This document shows, one piece after another, positions 42,240 to 53,188 of a stretch of DNA of 64,000 bases; position 1 is the stretch's first letter; every line of letters begins with the position of its first letter. The stretch covers positions 136,501 to 200,500 of the forward strand of contig JAJOZX010005777.1 of assembly GCA_023014485.1 (NCBI GenBank), in the 5' to 3' direction. The notes under the pieces were generated by a model. The model worked only from the letters and a program-made list of their open reading frames with translations. It had not been told where the DNA came from and did no database searches. The translations under genes and the position numbers were made by a program. Source of the DNA: Bathynomus jamesi. Lineage: Eukaryota; Arthropoda; Malacostraca; Isopoda; Cirolanidae.

Positions 42240-43380
42240 TTTCTAGTCTTTCAAGAGTTATGTTCTCATTTTCGTTATATCTGCCACATTGTCAGTTACA
42301 AGACTTTGAACTTTACATTCAATCTTTGCTCACATTTCTGCATGGTATTTCTAGCAACTTCTTTTAGATACTCGGCTGCGTGTGAATGGCCAGTTCTATC
42401 AATGGTATCTACAATGTAGACATCAGAGGTCCGAGATGTAACTAAAGCACATACAATGGGCACATTTCCAACATTTGTCAAAGCACTGAGACTTATACAG
42501 ACAGAGGTACCCTGCAGATTACCAACACATTTTTCAGTTTCCTTTTCAAATACTTTGTCAAACCATTTTTCTGCTATATCTTTCCTATTTGGTAACTTAT
42601 AACGTGGCTAAAGTGCGTGTACCATTTCCAGAAATTCTGTGTGTTCCACTATTTTAAATGGAGAGTTAATGGTGATTGAAAATGTTAGTACAAGGAATTT
42701 ATAATGGCGGCTCCAATGTTGGACGACTTTAAGAAGAGGAAGAGGAGGAGGAGGCCGGTAACTGAGATGCTTCTCAAGATGCACTTGGTCTCTGTTGAGC
42801 CGCTGACATCATTAGTAATGGCATAAAGTAATTTTTCTGATGCTGAATCGGAAATGAAAGAATGAATGGTAAATAAACATATATTAAAAACTTGAAGAAA
42901 AAGTTTTTGAATGTTTACACATACTTTATGAAATTGTGTGGTCATAAAATAATAAAAAATTGGTACCAAAATAATTTAGACAAATGAACTGTAAAATCAA
43001 TAAACGAGTTATTATCAAACTAATAGTTTATGTGAAGAAAAAAAGTAATAATTTCTCGTCTAATATATACCGGTATATGGCAACTGCACAAATATGACCA
43101 TAAAATTAACAAAACAGCTATGTCGGGTCAAGTTAAAACAGCAATTAAACCTTTACCTTCACACTCAATAGATTCATAAACCGAGTCGGCAATGTTCCAC
43201 AACTCGGGCTCTTAAGATGTGCCAAGACGATTATTTTTATGAATTTTCATTCTTTGCACTACACCTACAATTTCTTTACCACAATCACTGCACTTTGCCC
43301 GTGAAAATTTTTTTACCAGTTACTGATGGTATTTCTTCAAATTCTTGCCATATGGCATCTTTTTGCCTATCTGCCCCCTA
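42240..43380 (-). pseudogene. hAT-type transposase, degenerate
   Basis: On the minus strand the N-terminal part (about 43330-43215) reads AKCSDCGKEIVGVVQRMKIH, a BED-type zinc finger. The RNase-H-like part (about 42600-42300) reads LPNRKDIAEKWFDKVFEK, TNVGNVPIVCALVTSRTSDV, DTIDRTGHSHAAEYLKEVA and, after a shift, VTDNVADITKM with the catalytic TDN. The region between (about 42640-43190) is too decayed or replaced to read. The C-terminal dimerisation domain is missing. Confidence 0.65.
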
Positions 43381-43728
43381 AGCATTATGGATTATATGAA
43401 GTATTGCTACAAACTACAAAAATACCCAAAGGAATAGACAATAGAATTTAAATACCATACGTATGATTAGAAAAAGTTTCTCAAAAATATTTAAAAAAAA
43501 AAAAAATTTAAAACATTTGTTTTATTTAAAAAAACATTTCATGCCAACCTGCTAATATATATATATATATAAAATTTTATTATTTACATATTTTTTTCTG
43601 ATAAACGGTAGATATAAAAGTTGATAAGCAGGTGGTAACATAAAATCAGATGTTGTAGGAGCACCTGACAACGAGGACAAACCAGTGCATAGACAAGACA
43701 CTTCAGGGATAAGTCACGAAAGGCTGCC

Positions 43729-43732
<4 letters not shown>
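43381..43732. other. No gene recognised
   Basis: AT-rich with A-runs near 43490-43505 and a short (TA)n. Confidence 0.5.
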
Positions 43733-43797
<65 letters not shown>

Positions 43798-43798
43798 A
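43733..43798. repeat. (TG)n(AG)n microsatellite
   Basis: TG units then GAGA units, separated by CACG. Confidence 0.96.
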
Positions 43799-45389
43799 TG
43801 TTATCGTCATTGTTACATGATAATGATCTACGAAAATGAGAATTTATATAGTAGAAATAAACTTAAGTTACTATTTATCGTATAAAAGTGTGCAACAACA
43901 CGCTGTTTAAAGATCCCTCTAGCGCATAATAACCTCTTCAGATCCATAACCGTTCATACTGAACACAAGCTAAATCGAGTAACTGTTCTACAAAGTTTTA
44001 TTTCGTCCAGTAGCCTTTTAATATTAAAAATTAAGTTTAAAACTAAAACAAATACCATCTGGTCAACGACACATTCTACAGACATCTAAAACACAAACGT
44101 AATTTAATTTAACCTAACTTGACATATGCTAAAGATAACCTATAGCGATGCAACCCGAGATCCTTGGATCGCTCCGGAACCCGAATATGTTAATTTCGCA
44201 CAGTTAAGTCGCAAAATGTGCCCAGAAAAGTGGTATTTGAGCGTTGTCCTTATTACATATTGAAGAAAGTTAACACTATACTGTATATTTTTAAAGAGTG
44301 AAAAATAGCGGTCCAAATCGATTCGTACAATTACTTTTGAAGCCAGGTTTCGGGCCAGTCCAGTTGCGCAATTAACAACCTACAGTAATCTAACCGACAA
44401 TAACTCGTCGATTAAAGGTCACGTCGAGGAAATATAACATTATCCGACGGAACTATCCGTACCCATTCGCGCAACAAAACCTAAACACAAACAATTTCCT
44501 ACAATATTATACATAGACGGTACATAAAAATTTAACACAGATTATCAGAAAAACTGAGAGTATCATCAATATACCGCACGACATACATAAATACTACTAC
44601 AAAAATAATAATAATAATAATAATAATACTTTTTCCAAATAAACGTCAATATACAATATAAGGCAAAAACGTAATGTTAAAACCACGGAATTTTCTACGG
44701 TAACAGACCAAAATCGTGAACTAATAATTTGCAATCAACCGCTGTATCGTCACACTTTGCTTTAGGCCAACTAATTAAACCTATAGCTAAATACACCCAT
44801 TACAGTACCCCATTAGACAAACTGTGCTTGAAAATGTCGTTTACGAGTTACAAACATAATTATACACTGTTATAAATAACAGGTTATATTTTAAATTATA
44901 AAAATATAGAAAATAACTGCGGGTCGTTGTGGATTACACACACACACACTTATCCAGCCAAACCCGGTAGGGATTAAAACTTGGTACGACCAAAACCGTT
45001 CAAATTTCCGGAGAGACAGTGGTTCGAAACCGAACAAACTGTTTTTATTTGAAGTTTATCCGTATCTCATATCGAAAAGTGCCTGCAATGCCGTTTGGAC
45101 AAGGACGGTTCTCAAGGTGTCTATAACGCTGTTCTCTCCATACCAACTACCCGTTAAACCACTCGAAGGTATAAACAAATTAAGAAAGCTAAAATTTACT
45201 TCACAAAGCCTTCAACTTCATCTCACGATGACCCTCGTGTCAAAATCAAGTGGCTAAAATCTTTAGACTGATCGTGGGAAAGTGTCTCCCCCAACAACGG
45301 GGACTCGTGTTACTTCTTTTCAAGCCTCCGTTACTTGACATTTTATATGCACGGGGCACGAAACAATATTTAGAAATGACATAACAAAG

Positions 45390-45390
<1 letters not shown>
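43799..45390. other. No gene recognised
   Basis: AT-rich unique DNA with (AAT)n at 44598-44630 and a short (CA)n at 44938-44949. No frame worth calling. Confidence 0.5.

Positions 45391-45394
<4 letters not shown>

Positions 45395-45455
<61 letters not shown>
45395..45455. repeat. (TA)n microsatellite
   Basis: About 30 TA units. Confidence 0.96.
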
Positions 45456-45456
<1 letters not shown>

Positions 45457-46688
45457 CCCTCAATAAACGTACATTAAACCATGTGCGGTTCTAATATATA
45501 CAGTACAGTATTTCATTTTTAATTTTTTAATGTAGTGATGTGTGTATTTTATTGTAGCTGCAGGCCATAGTTTATTTCGTGTGGTTTTGCTACTCGAGGA
45601 CACAATTTCATGCAATGTGTTCTATTTTGTCGTGTAGACATGTTTAATTTTAATGTACTTTATTATTTTTTGTTATTTCATTACAAATTCATTATAGGTC
45701 CCAGGAAAAAAGGCTCTCATTTAGCCACACACCTCTGCACACCAATTGATGCGGTTTATATATATACACACACACTTTTTTTTAATTCATCGATACAGTC
45801 ATACTGTAAGTGGAAGCATGAAGAGTTAAACACCTTTTCACATAAAGCATCATTCCGCCCATACGCTCATTTCAGAGTGCGAGCAGCGAGCAGCAGCATT
45901 ACCAAGCAAATTGTGGGTCAAAGTACTGACGAGGCTTCCGTACGTGGTTCACCACCACTGAAAACATCAATGCCGGCTTAGTCTAGTCAAAAGAACATCC
46001 ATATCCGTATTCAATTTATTGCAATTTTCGTTAGTTTGTATTGCAGATACCTCGTTATCATCCGTCCTGGTACATAATTCTTCAGGAGCAAGATGCACCG
46101 CGAGTTTGTGTTTCCTCCCCAAGCAGCACAAATTTACCCGTTATCAAACAGTCATATTCGTACTACCTCAGGCTTGTTCTGCACAAACTGGACCAAAACC
46201 ACAAGTATCCTCAATCGCAAATCGTCCGTATACAGGTCTGTATTTAGTTGAGAGTATTTTTTTATATACTTCTAGACTCAACACCGAAAACACTGTATTT
46301 GTAAACTCAAACCATATATATATATATATATTAGTGTGTGTGTGTGTGTGTGTGTGTGCGCGTGTGTATTCTTCCTCGATTCTAAATGCATGGGTGGGGA
46401 TGCACAGTGCTTAATTTACTTTAAAAGGGTCTATAAAGTCACGGTCAAACCGCATAATTATTAGAATATATATTAACAAAAAAAAAAAAAAAAAATTAAA
46501 AAATGGCGGGTTTTTTTCCGTCTTAAAACAGGACTTTCCATCTTTGAGAAATTATTTAAAAATTTAATTTGAAAATGTGAGAGGTATTTCTTGCAAACGC
46601 ATTAATTCTTCTTCGTAAGACATTTGCAAATGCTAAAACTGAATCATTAACATTAAATTAAGAAATATTATGTACTACAATAGGCTAA

Positions 46689-46757
<69 letters not shown>

Positions 46758-47139
46758 CGAAATTATTAAAAATTATTAAATGCCCTTTCCTCATCCATAA
46801 AGTTCAGCATGTCGCAACAAGCCGCAATTTCTGACCACATCTCTTTGCACCAATCGTATATTCGAAAGAGGGGTGTTTCCTTTGCCCCGTCTCTATGTCT
46901 GTATGGCACTCTCTATACGACTGAGTAACTTCTCTCGCAAAAAACTGACCCAAGACCGCTGTTTCGCAATAACAAAATGCAAACATTGCGTGATAACACA
47001 GAGAAGAATTAGGAAAAAAGAGTTTTAAAAATTAAGTTTTAAAGCCATCCCATTTTTGCATTTTCTGATTTCGCTCACTGATAGTTAACAATTACTTGTA
47101 CGCAACTTGGATCATTTGCATTTCTGGTGTCTCTCGCTC
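45456..47139. other. No gene recognised; several microsatellites
   Basis: Contains (TA)n(TG)n at 46315-46368, a poly-A at 46480-46495 and (TA)n at 46693-46756. The 123-codon frame at 45610 and the 131-codon frame at 46019 have no recognisable domain and cross simple repeats. Confidence 0.45.
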
Positions 47140-47148
47140 TCTCTCTCT

Positions 47149-47239
<91 letters not shown>

Positions 47240-47250
47240 TATATATATAC
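47132..47250. repeat. (CT)n(CA)n(TA)n microsatellite
   Basis: Three dinucleotide blocks in sequence. Confidence 0.96.
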
Positions 47251-47363
47251 GCACATTTACTTAAAAATACATTTATACAACATAACAATATATGCTTCTT
47301 GGTTTTTTTCACATTTACTAGAACGGTTGCATCCACTGCAGAATATCGGTAATACGTAATCTA

Positions 47364-47568
47364 CAGGGTGTTTCAGGTCGAGCCTAGAAATATGGAAAAG
47401 ATATTAGTTACGGAATTACTATGACAAAATTTCAAATCCCAAATACCAACTACAAATTCCACCGATTTGTAGTTTGTATTTAGTATTTGAAATTTGTCAT
47501 AGTAATTCTGTAACTAATATGAAGTGTTTCTTTTCCATATTTCTACGGTCGACCTCAAACACCCTGTA
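47364..47568. mobile_element. Palindromic MITE, CAGGGTGTTTCAGGTCGA ends
   Basis: The arms 47364-47455 and about 47470-47568 are inverted copies (GAAATATGGAAAAGATATTA, GGAATTACTATGACAAA). It shares ends with the short element at 22904-23000. Non-coding. Confidence 0.83.
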
Positions 47569-48067
47569 TATATTCTAATACAACTTTCATTGTAATAGCT
47601 AGTATCAGTCTATACTATTTTCGAACGGATTAGAACAGTCGCTTGTTTAAAATAGCCAACTTTGCATACAAGTGTTGTAGATTAGTCAAACACTCGTAAA
47701 ATACCCAATTATACTTTTATAGAATATATTTATATAGTGTGTGTATGTGTGTGTGTGTTCATACACATACATACACACACACAAAAGGCAATAATGTACC
47801 TGACACGTCAATGCTACAGCATAAATAAAACGAATATACCCAATTCAATGGCCGATATAATCGGGAAGCGCAGGGTATATTTAAGTAATTTAACAGCACT
47901 GATTTAATTAAAGCAAAGGTAATTAATAATTGGGAGATAAGAAAATTTCCGTCATTTGCTTACCGACGTCGAGTAATTGGAAAGGACCGAAATTGGAATA
48001 AGGAAAAGGTATCTTTAATGTTTCCACTACGAGGAAGTAATAATAATCGACCATGCGGATGAAAAGG

Positions 48068-48068
<1 letters not shown>
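47569..48068. other. Unique DNA, possible conserved non-coding stretch
   Basis: 47820-48060 is free of simple repeats and carries several homeodomain-type words (TTTAATTAAAG, GTAATTAATAATTGGG, GAGTAATTGG). No exon is visible. A regulatory role is only a guess. Confidence 0.3.
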
Positions 48069-48069
<1 letters not shown>

Positions 48070-48115
<46 letters not shown>

Positions 48116-48118
48116 TAT
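48070..48118. repeat. (TA)n microsatellite
   Basis: TA array directly before 5S SINE copy E. Confidence 0.95.
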
Positions 48119-48309
48119 GTTACGTCATGGACAGTGTCGTAACACTGCTTCCCGTCGACCAAAGAAGTTACGGAACATTGGATTTATCTGGTGTCCAGAT
48201 TATGTGACGACCAGGTGGTTCGGATTCTACGTAAAGCTGTAGGTACCCCTCCCCCCCCCTGTTATTTAATCTTTGATGTTGCGAAGACGATTAAACAACT
48301 CCATCAAAC

Positions 48310-48310
<1 letters not shown>
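48119..48310 (+). mobile_element. 5S rRNA-headed SINE, copy E
   Basis: The head GACAGTGTCGTAACACTGCT, CCCGTCGACCAAAGAAGTTA and ATTGGATTTATC is 5S-like but with the C-box region deleted. The body block GTGGTTCGGATTCTACGTAA, AGCTGTAGGTACCCCT is clear. The tail has GTTGCGAAGACGATTAAACA and then (CA)n. Confidence 0.7.
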
Positions 48311-48341
<31 letters not shown>

Positions 48342-48360
48342 CATATATATATATATATAA
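48311..48360. repeat. (CA)n(TA)n microsatellite
   Basis: CA units followed by TA units at the SINE tail. Confidence 0.95.
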
Positions 48361-49457
48361 ATCATTAAATTTATCAATATGGATTAATTAATAGGTATCC
48401 ATGTAGCGACTTCCTAATTGGTTATTAACAATGCTTTTTTTTTTTTTTAACTGTATCTTCTTTGGGACGGTGTTTATAATACGCGATTTGACGAACAAGG
48501 GAATTGTTGTTCATACCCAGTTTTCTCTCCTCGTCCTTATAACCAGCAACACCGGCTAATTGCCCCGATTTATTTCTTTGATTTCCATTCCGAAGCCCCC
48601 ATTTTTATCAACCGTTTGGTGATAGACAAAGGAAAGTAAAAAAAAAAAGAAAAAAAAAAGATATTGATTCGTCCTTTTAAGAGCGCCTAATAAGAAACAA
48701 TAGTCGGGCTCCCGATGGCCAAATTAGTATTCAGAAATCGCCTCCCGTTCTTTCTTCTACGGGAGATATCCTGCTGGGGAAGTTATCAAGATACAGTCGG
48801 GATTTCACCAACGATTGGCACGGATTAATCTTCGACTCGCTCAATAAACCATTTAATATTCGGCCAAACGAAATACCTTGAGACCATCGTCTCGGCCCTG
48901 TCATTCGAATCGGAGGCGAGAGAGAAAAAAGTCTCTAAGGTAAGGGTAATTAAGGTCCGTTTTAGCGCGAATCGCGAACGCGAATCAATTTACATAAATT
49001 GCACCGCGTATTCGGCCTTACGTAAAGTGGACGGAAGGGCGTTAGGCCGATGGGTCTCCTTTCTTGGCGTGTTTGGCTTGTTTTTCATGACATGAATGCA
49101 TATCCAGGGGGCACCGAGACAATGCAAAGGGAAGCGGGGGCTGACAACCATGGATGGAAAGGAGAAGAGATGGGGAGGGGAGGGGGGGGGGTAGGTATTG
49201 AGAGGGGAAGAGGAGGACGAGAAGGGGAGGGGAGAAGATAAACAAGGGTTAAGGAGGAAGAGGAAAGAAGATTAAGAGGAAAATATATCATAAATAAAAG
49301 CTAGCGAAAGTCAATTTTAAGTCTCATTACACTCCCTCATCAGACTCATGAAGGAGCACTTATCGGCGAAATGTTAAATTAAATTAGTCAATCAATCTGA
49401 TTTATTTGGTTTTTTAAAACCATATTGTAAAAATAAGCTATTTTAAGGGAAATTGTG

Positions 49458-49458
<1 letters not shown>
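48361..49458. other. Unique DNA with purine-rich tract
   Basis: 48480-49060 is balanced in composition, without simple repeats, and has words such as GGTAATTAAGGTCCGTTTTAG and CGCGAATCGCGAACGCGAAT (positions about 48943-48985). A purine-rich tract (GGGGAGGGG type) follows at 49150-49275. There is no convincing exon. The first part could be conserved non-coding DNA. Confidence 0.35.

Positions 49459-49497
<39 letters not shown>
49459..49497. repeat. (TA)n microsatellite
   Basis: TA array before a short palindromic element. Confidence 0.95.
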
Positions 49498-49498
<1 letters not shown>

Positions 49499-49499
<1 letters not shown>

Positions 49500-49593
49500 G
49501 GCGCCCATAAATTATTTACATACAGGGTGTCCATAAATTACCTTTACAAATTCAAATGAATTTGAATTGGATGTGTAAATATAATTTATGGGC

Positions 49594-49595
<2 letters not shown>
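49499..49595. mobile_element. Short palindromic MITE (~97 bp)
   Basis: The ends GGGCGCCCATAAATTATTTA and the mirrored AATATAATTTATGGGCGC. The centre has AAATTCAAATGAATTTGAATT, an exact palindrome, and a second internal copy of a CAGGGTGTCCATAAATTA end near 49526. It is followed by (CA)n(TA)n. Confidence 0.78.

Positions 49596-49650
<55 letters not shown>
49596..49650. repeat. (CA)n(TA)n microsatellite
   Basis: CA then TA units leading into the next transposon. Confidence 0.95.
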
Positions 49651-49651
<1 letters not shown>

Positions 49652-51018
49652 GGGGCTCCAATAAACCTTAGGCCCCCGCCCATGGCCTAAACCATTAGAG
49701 GTACAGTAAACCTAAACATACCTTACAAAAGAGAATTTAATCCTGCATTTAATGAGAAACAATTAAAACTTGGTGTTCCGCCATTGGCTTCCAAGACAGC
49801 TTGAATTCGCTTTGGGTAGCTTGCCAAAAGTGACGTGAATAGATCTTGATCGTTACGCAAATTTGCTAAAACAGTTTCAATGTGTTGCGTCATTGTATCC
49901 TTCGAAAATCGATTTGCTGCAGGTTCTTGAAACGAGAGACATTCAACCTTGTCCTTTATAACTGATCCAATGTGTTCACAGACGTTCAGGTCAGGAGAAT
50001 TTCCTGGCCATTCTTCATTTCCAAAGAAATCGATCTCATGGTTCCGCAACAACTGTTGAGTGGCTAATGCCTTAAAGCAGGGGCCTTATCGTGCAGAAGT
50101 GTGACCTGATCGACATCCATAACATTGTTTGGGTTTCTTAGAAAAGGAATGACATGCTGGGATAGAATAATATCACGAAAATACTGTCCATCCCAACTCT
50201 GACCATTTGGCTTTAGCACCCACATGAGCTTCTTTGCAGTGAACAAAACAAACACACCAACACAGTCTGGACTTTTAATAATTCGCGATAATGTTCATTG
50301 TCATCGATTTCATCTGGTGTTGTGGCCGACATTCGATTATTTTGGTAGTTAGGCCGACGTGTTACGTAAACAAAAAAAATTCATCGGAGACAGCTAAATG
50401 CATGAAATCATCCACATCCCAATCTTCAAGATAATGGGCAAACCACATTCTGTCATCGATGTTAAGTTGGGTTTTTCTTGGCTTTGGAAGTTCATGCCAA
50501 GGCTTTAAACCTTGCCTATGACGGTACAGTCGAATGATCTCACCACTAACGATCTTTCCTCTCAACACTTCGATCTCTCTAGAAAGCTTAGCGCAGCTGT
50601 TTTTCCGCTTACGCGTACCGCTTTCAATGATGTCCTTTGTTTCCTGAGAGAGTGGCAAATTTGGGCGCCCAGATTTGGTTGTATCCATTTCACATTCATC
50701 CAAAATTTTATTCCAATTTCTTTTGACGAAGTCCTCACTTCTTCGCAACTTTTTGGCAACATAAACGTGTTATAAAGGTGGCTCCAGCATCACGAGCTTC
50801 CCGAAATGTTATTGCTCGTATGCGATCTATCACACGTTGCCTCTCCGAATCACCAATTAATTGAGAAGCCATTATATTATCACTTTGTCAGCTAGAGTAA
50901 TTGTAATACCTGCAATAAATAAAGAATTTTATATATTTTTATAATCACTAAAAACTATTTCGATATAAGTAAACATGTAAGCTGCAAATGGGGGGGGGGG
51001 GGGCTAAGGTTTTTTAGA

Positions 51019-51023
<5 letters not shown>
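49651..51023 (-). mobile_element. Nearly complete mariner-type element, DD37E spacing
   Basis: The ends GGGGCTCCAATAAACCTTAG and, reversed, AAGGTTCTAAAAAACCTTAG, each followed by a C-rich run, bound 1,373 bp between (TA)n arrays. It holds a whole transposase gene on the minus strand. It is the most complete transposon in the window together with the Tc1 at 40.5 kb. Confidence 0.85.
49723..50872 (-). pseudogene. Mariner-type transposase (DD37E), frameshifted full length
   Basis: The start is MASQLIGDSERQRVIDRIRA at 50872. One shift near 50763 leads to KLRRSEDFVKRNWNKILDE, GRPNLPLSQETKDIIES and WFAHYLEDWDVDDFMHLAVS, with the first Asp in SDEFF near 50375. After further shifts in the T-rich stretch and near 50270 comes FVLFTAKKLMWVLKPNGQSW. 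LLHDKAPAL carries the second Asp. A one-base loss near 50064 precedes LLRNHEIDFFGNEEWPGNSP and DLNVCEHIG with the Glu, 37 residues apart if the loss is allowed for. About 380 codons with at least four frameshifts. Confidence 0.85.
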
Positions 51024-51056
<33 letters not shown>

Positions 51057-51066
51057 TATATATATA
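51024..51066. repeat. (TA)n microsatellite
   Basis: TA array after the element. Confidence 0.94.
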
Positions 51067-51191
51067 AAAATAATGATAAACTTTATTGGAAGGATATAAA
51101 TCCCATAAAAAGTACACTCTTTTTTAAGGTAATAAGGGTAACATAAATCAAACAATAATAAATTTAAAAAAAATTATATATATAATATATA

Positions 51192-52215
51192 CAAACTCAG
51201 AATGGTTCCCTGAGAAAATTATATGTTAAACACAGACCGTGCATGGAACAAGGAACTCTTCTGGGAAAATTAAATCCACTATAGTCCGAATAAGTAATGG
51301 TAAATGACAAATACCATAGTTTTTCTTTTTCATGATGTTAGCCCGGACGTGTTACGTGCCTTGAAAAGTGGACGCTCAATGTCCCGGTTGAGGTTTAAGT
51401 TTTGGTTTTTTTTTTTGGCTAAAAATACAATAGTTACCCCCTTTTTCTTTGATTTATTCAATCCGACGTGAATGCAACGAGTCTTTTACTTATATAGAGG
51501 TTATGAATGTAGGGGGACTTGGCTTGCTTTAAACCCTAGATCCATGTCCCAAAGCTGGATCCTGTCTGCTTTGCAGATAGCTGGTGAGAGAAGCTATATT
51601 TATGGGATCTCTTTGCGAGAGACCCGTTGCCCACGTCGGGCTAACATCATGAAAAAGAAAAACTATGGTATTTGTCATTTACCATTATTTATTCGGACTA
51701 TAGTGGATTTAATTTTCCCAGAAGAGTTCCTTGTTCCATGCACGGTCTGTGTTTAACATATAATTTTCTCAGGGAACCATTCTGAGTTTGGGTATATTAA
51801 ACGGACGTGTTACGTGCCTTGAAAAGTGGACGCTCAATGTCCCGGTTGTGGTTTAAGTTTTGGTTTTTTTTTGGCTAAAAATACAATAGTTACCCCCTTT
51901 TTCTTTGATTTATTCAATCCGACGTGAATGCAACGAGTCTTTTACTTATATAGAGGTTCTGAATGTAGGGGGACTAGGCTTGCTTTAAACCCTAGATCCA
52001 TGTCCCAAAGCTGGATCCTGTCTGCTTTGCAGATAGCTGGTGAGGAAAGCTATATTTTTGGGATCACTTTGCGAGAGACCCGTTGCCCACGTCGGGCTAA
52101 CATCATGAAAAAGAAAAACTATGGTATTTGTCATTTACCATTACTTATTCGGACTATAGTGGATTTAATTTTCCCAGAAGAGTTCCTTGTTCCATGCACG
52201 GTCTGTGTTTAACAT
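51192..52215. mobile_element. FB1 tandem locus, copy f
   Basis: A left arm (51192-51343) with CAAACTCAGAATGGTTCCCT is followed by core plus right arm (51344-51795) and then the same core plus right arm again (51802-52215). The two units are about 458 bp apart and nearly identical. Each includes GAATGCAACGAGTCTTTTAC and AGCTGGATCCTGTCTGCTTT. Frames in them are incidental, since they repeat at 23.7 kb without any conserved domain. Confidence 0.83.
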
Positions 52216-52251
52216 ACATACATACATACATACATACATACATACATACAC

Positions 52252-52316
<65 letters not shown>

Positions 52317-52320
52317 ATAA
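52216..52320. repeat. (CATA)n and (TA)n microsatellite
   Basis: About nine CATA units and then TA with interruptions. Confidence 0.95.
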
Positions 52321-52611
52321 TATTGAGCTCATTAGCAGTACTAACTAAAAAGGTTAAGTGGTGGTGTGTTGTCTTGTTTTGCGTTGTGCTTAGTACTACA
52401 CTACTAAATACATCATCTAAGAGCCAAACGACCACACTCTCCTAGACTGAACATTCTTTTACTGCCTGTGTTAAGTATTCAGTGCATTAATGCTATACAC
52501 TTCCAGATTTCCTACAGAGTTTCATAAACTCCACTGAAATACGGGTTTAAAATTTACCTATACAGCATGAAGAAAAACAATAATTTATCATCCTTTATAC
52601 AACAACGACTA

Positions 52612-52655
<44 letters not shown>

Positions 52656-52965
52656 TAATAATAATGTCCGGCTTTAGTATCAGTATTAAGAGCAAACCCT
52701 TTATATTTCATATCACCTGGAAAAAACCAGTACGAACCTTCAAAACAGTTATTCCAAGTTCATAAAAATGCGGCTAAAATATTATCATACAAGAACCGAG
52801 CTTGTGTTGTGTGAAAGAAACCTCATAAAAATTACACAACATACAACTATTTGAGTTTGTTTATACCACAAAAATCAACATGGCGGATTTTTCACGGTAT
52901 GGTTGTGAAATATTAATCTTGTACAGTATTTTGTTTCAACCCGTTATTTTTTCTTCTGTGTAATT
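52321..52965. other. No gene recognised; (AAT)n at 52612-52665
   Basis: AT-rich unique DNA with a trinucleotide AAT array. Confidence 0.5.
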
Positions 52966-52969
52966 CATT

Positions 52970-53128
52970 CATTTGGATTGGTTATTATTAGTTAGAGTGG
53001 TTATTAATGGTTGGATTATGTTGGTTATTAATGGTTGGATTTGTTGGTTATTAATGGTTGGAGTTATTATTTGTTGGATTTCTTGGTTATTATTGGTTGG
53101 AGTGGTTATTATTGATTGGATTGATTAT
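52970..53128 (+). repeat. Minisatellite, unit about 21-24 bp
   Basis: Six to seven degenerate units of the type GTTGGTTATTAATGGTTGGA. The open frame across it (Trp-Leu-Leu-Val repeats) is a by-product. Confidence 0.85.
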
Positions 53129-53188
53129 ATCGTTTCACTCGTACAAGTTTTTCTCAGGGCAGTTTCAGTACAAAAAAAAATTATATAA

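Noticed and set aside
43685..43885. Val-Cys and Arg-Glu repeat frame
   Set aside because: Translation of (TG)n(AG)n.
49042..49291. Pro/Leu-rich frames on the minus strand
   Set aside because: Translation of the purine-rich GGGGAGGGG tract.
51472..52212. Two 94-codon frames with near-identical proteins, also found at 23.67 kb
   Set aside because: They repeat because the FB1 core repeats. No known domain, and the frame covers inverted-repeat arms.
51344..52215. CRISPR-like or satellite array
   Set aside because: Only two long units with inverted arms. The window is eukaryotic, and the units belong to a dispersed foldback family.
52973..53188. 71-codon frame rich in Trp, Leu and Val that looks like a membrane protein
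   Set aside because: It is the product of the 21-24-bp minisatellite. No start context and no conserved domain.
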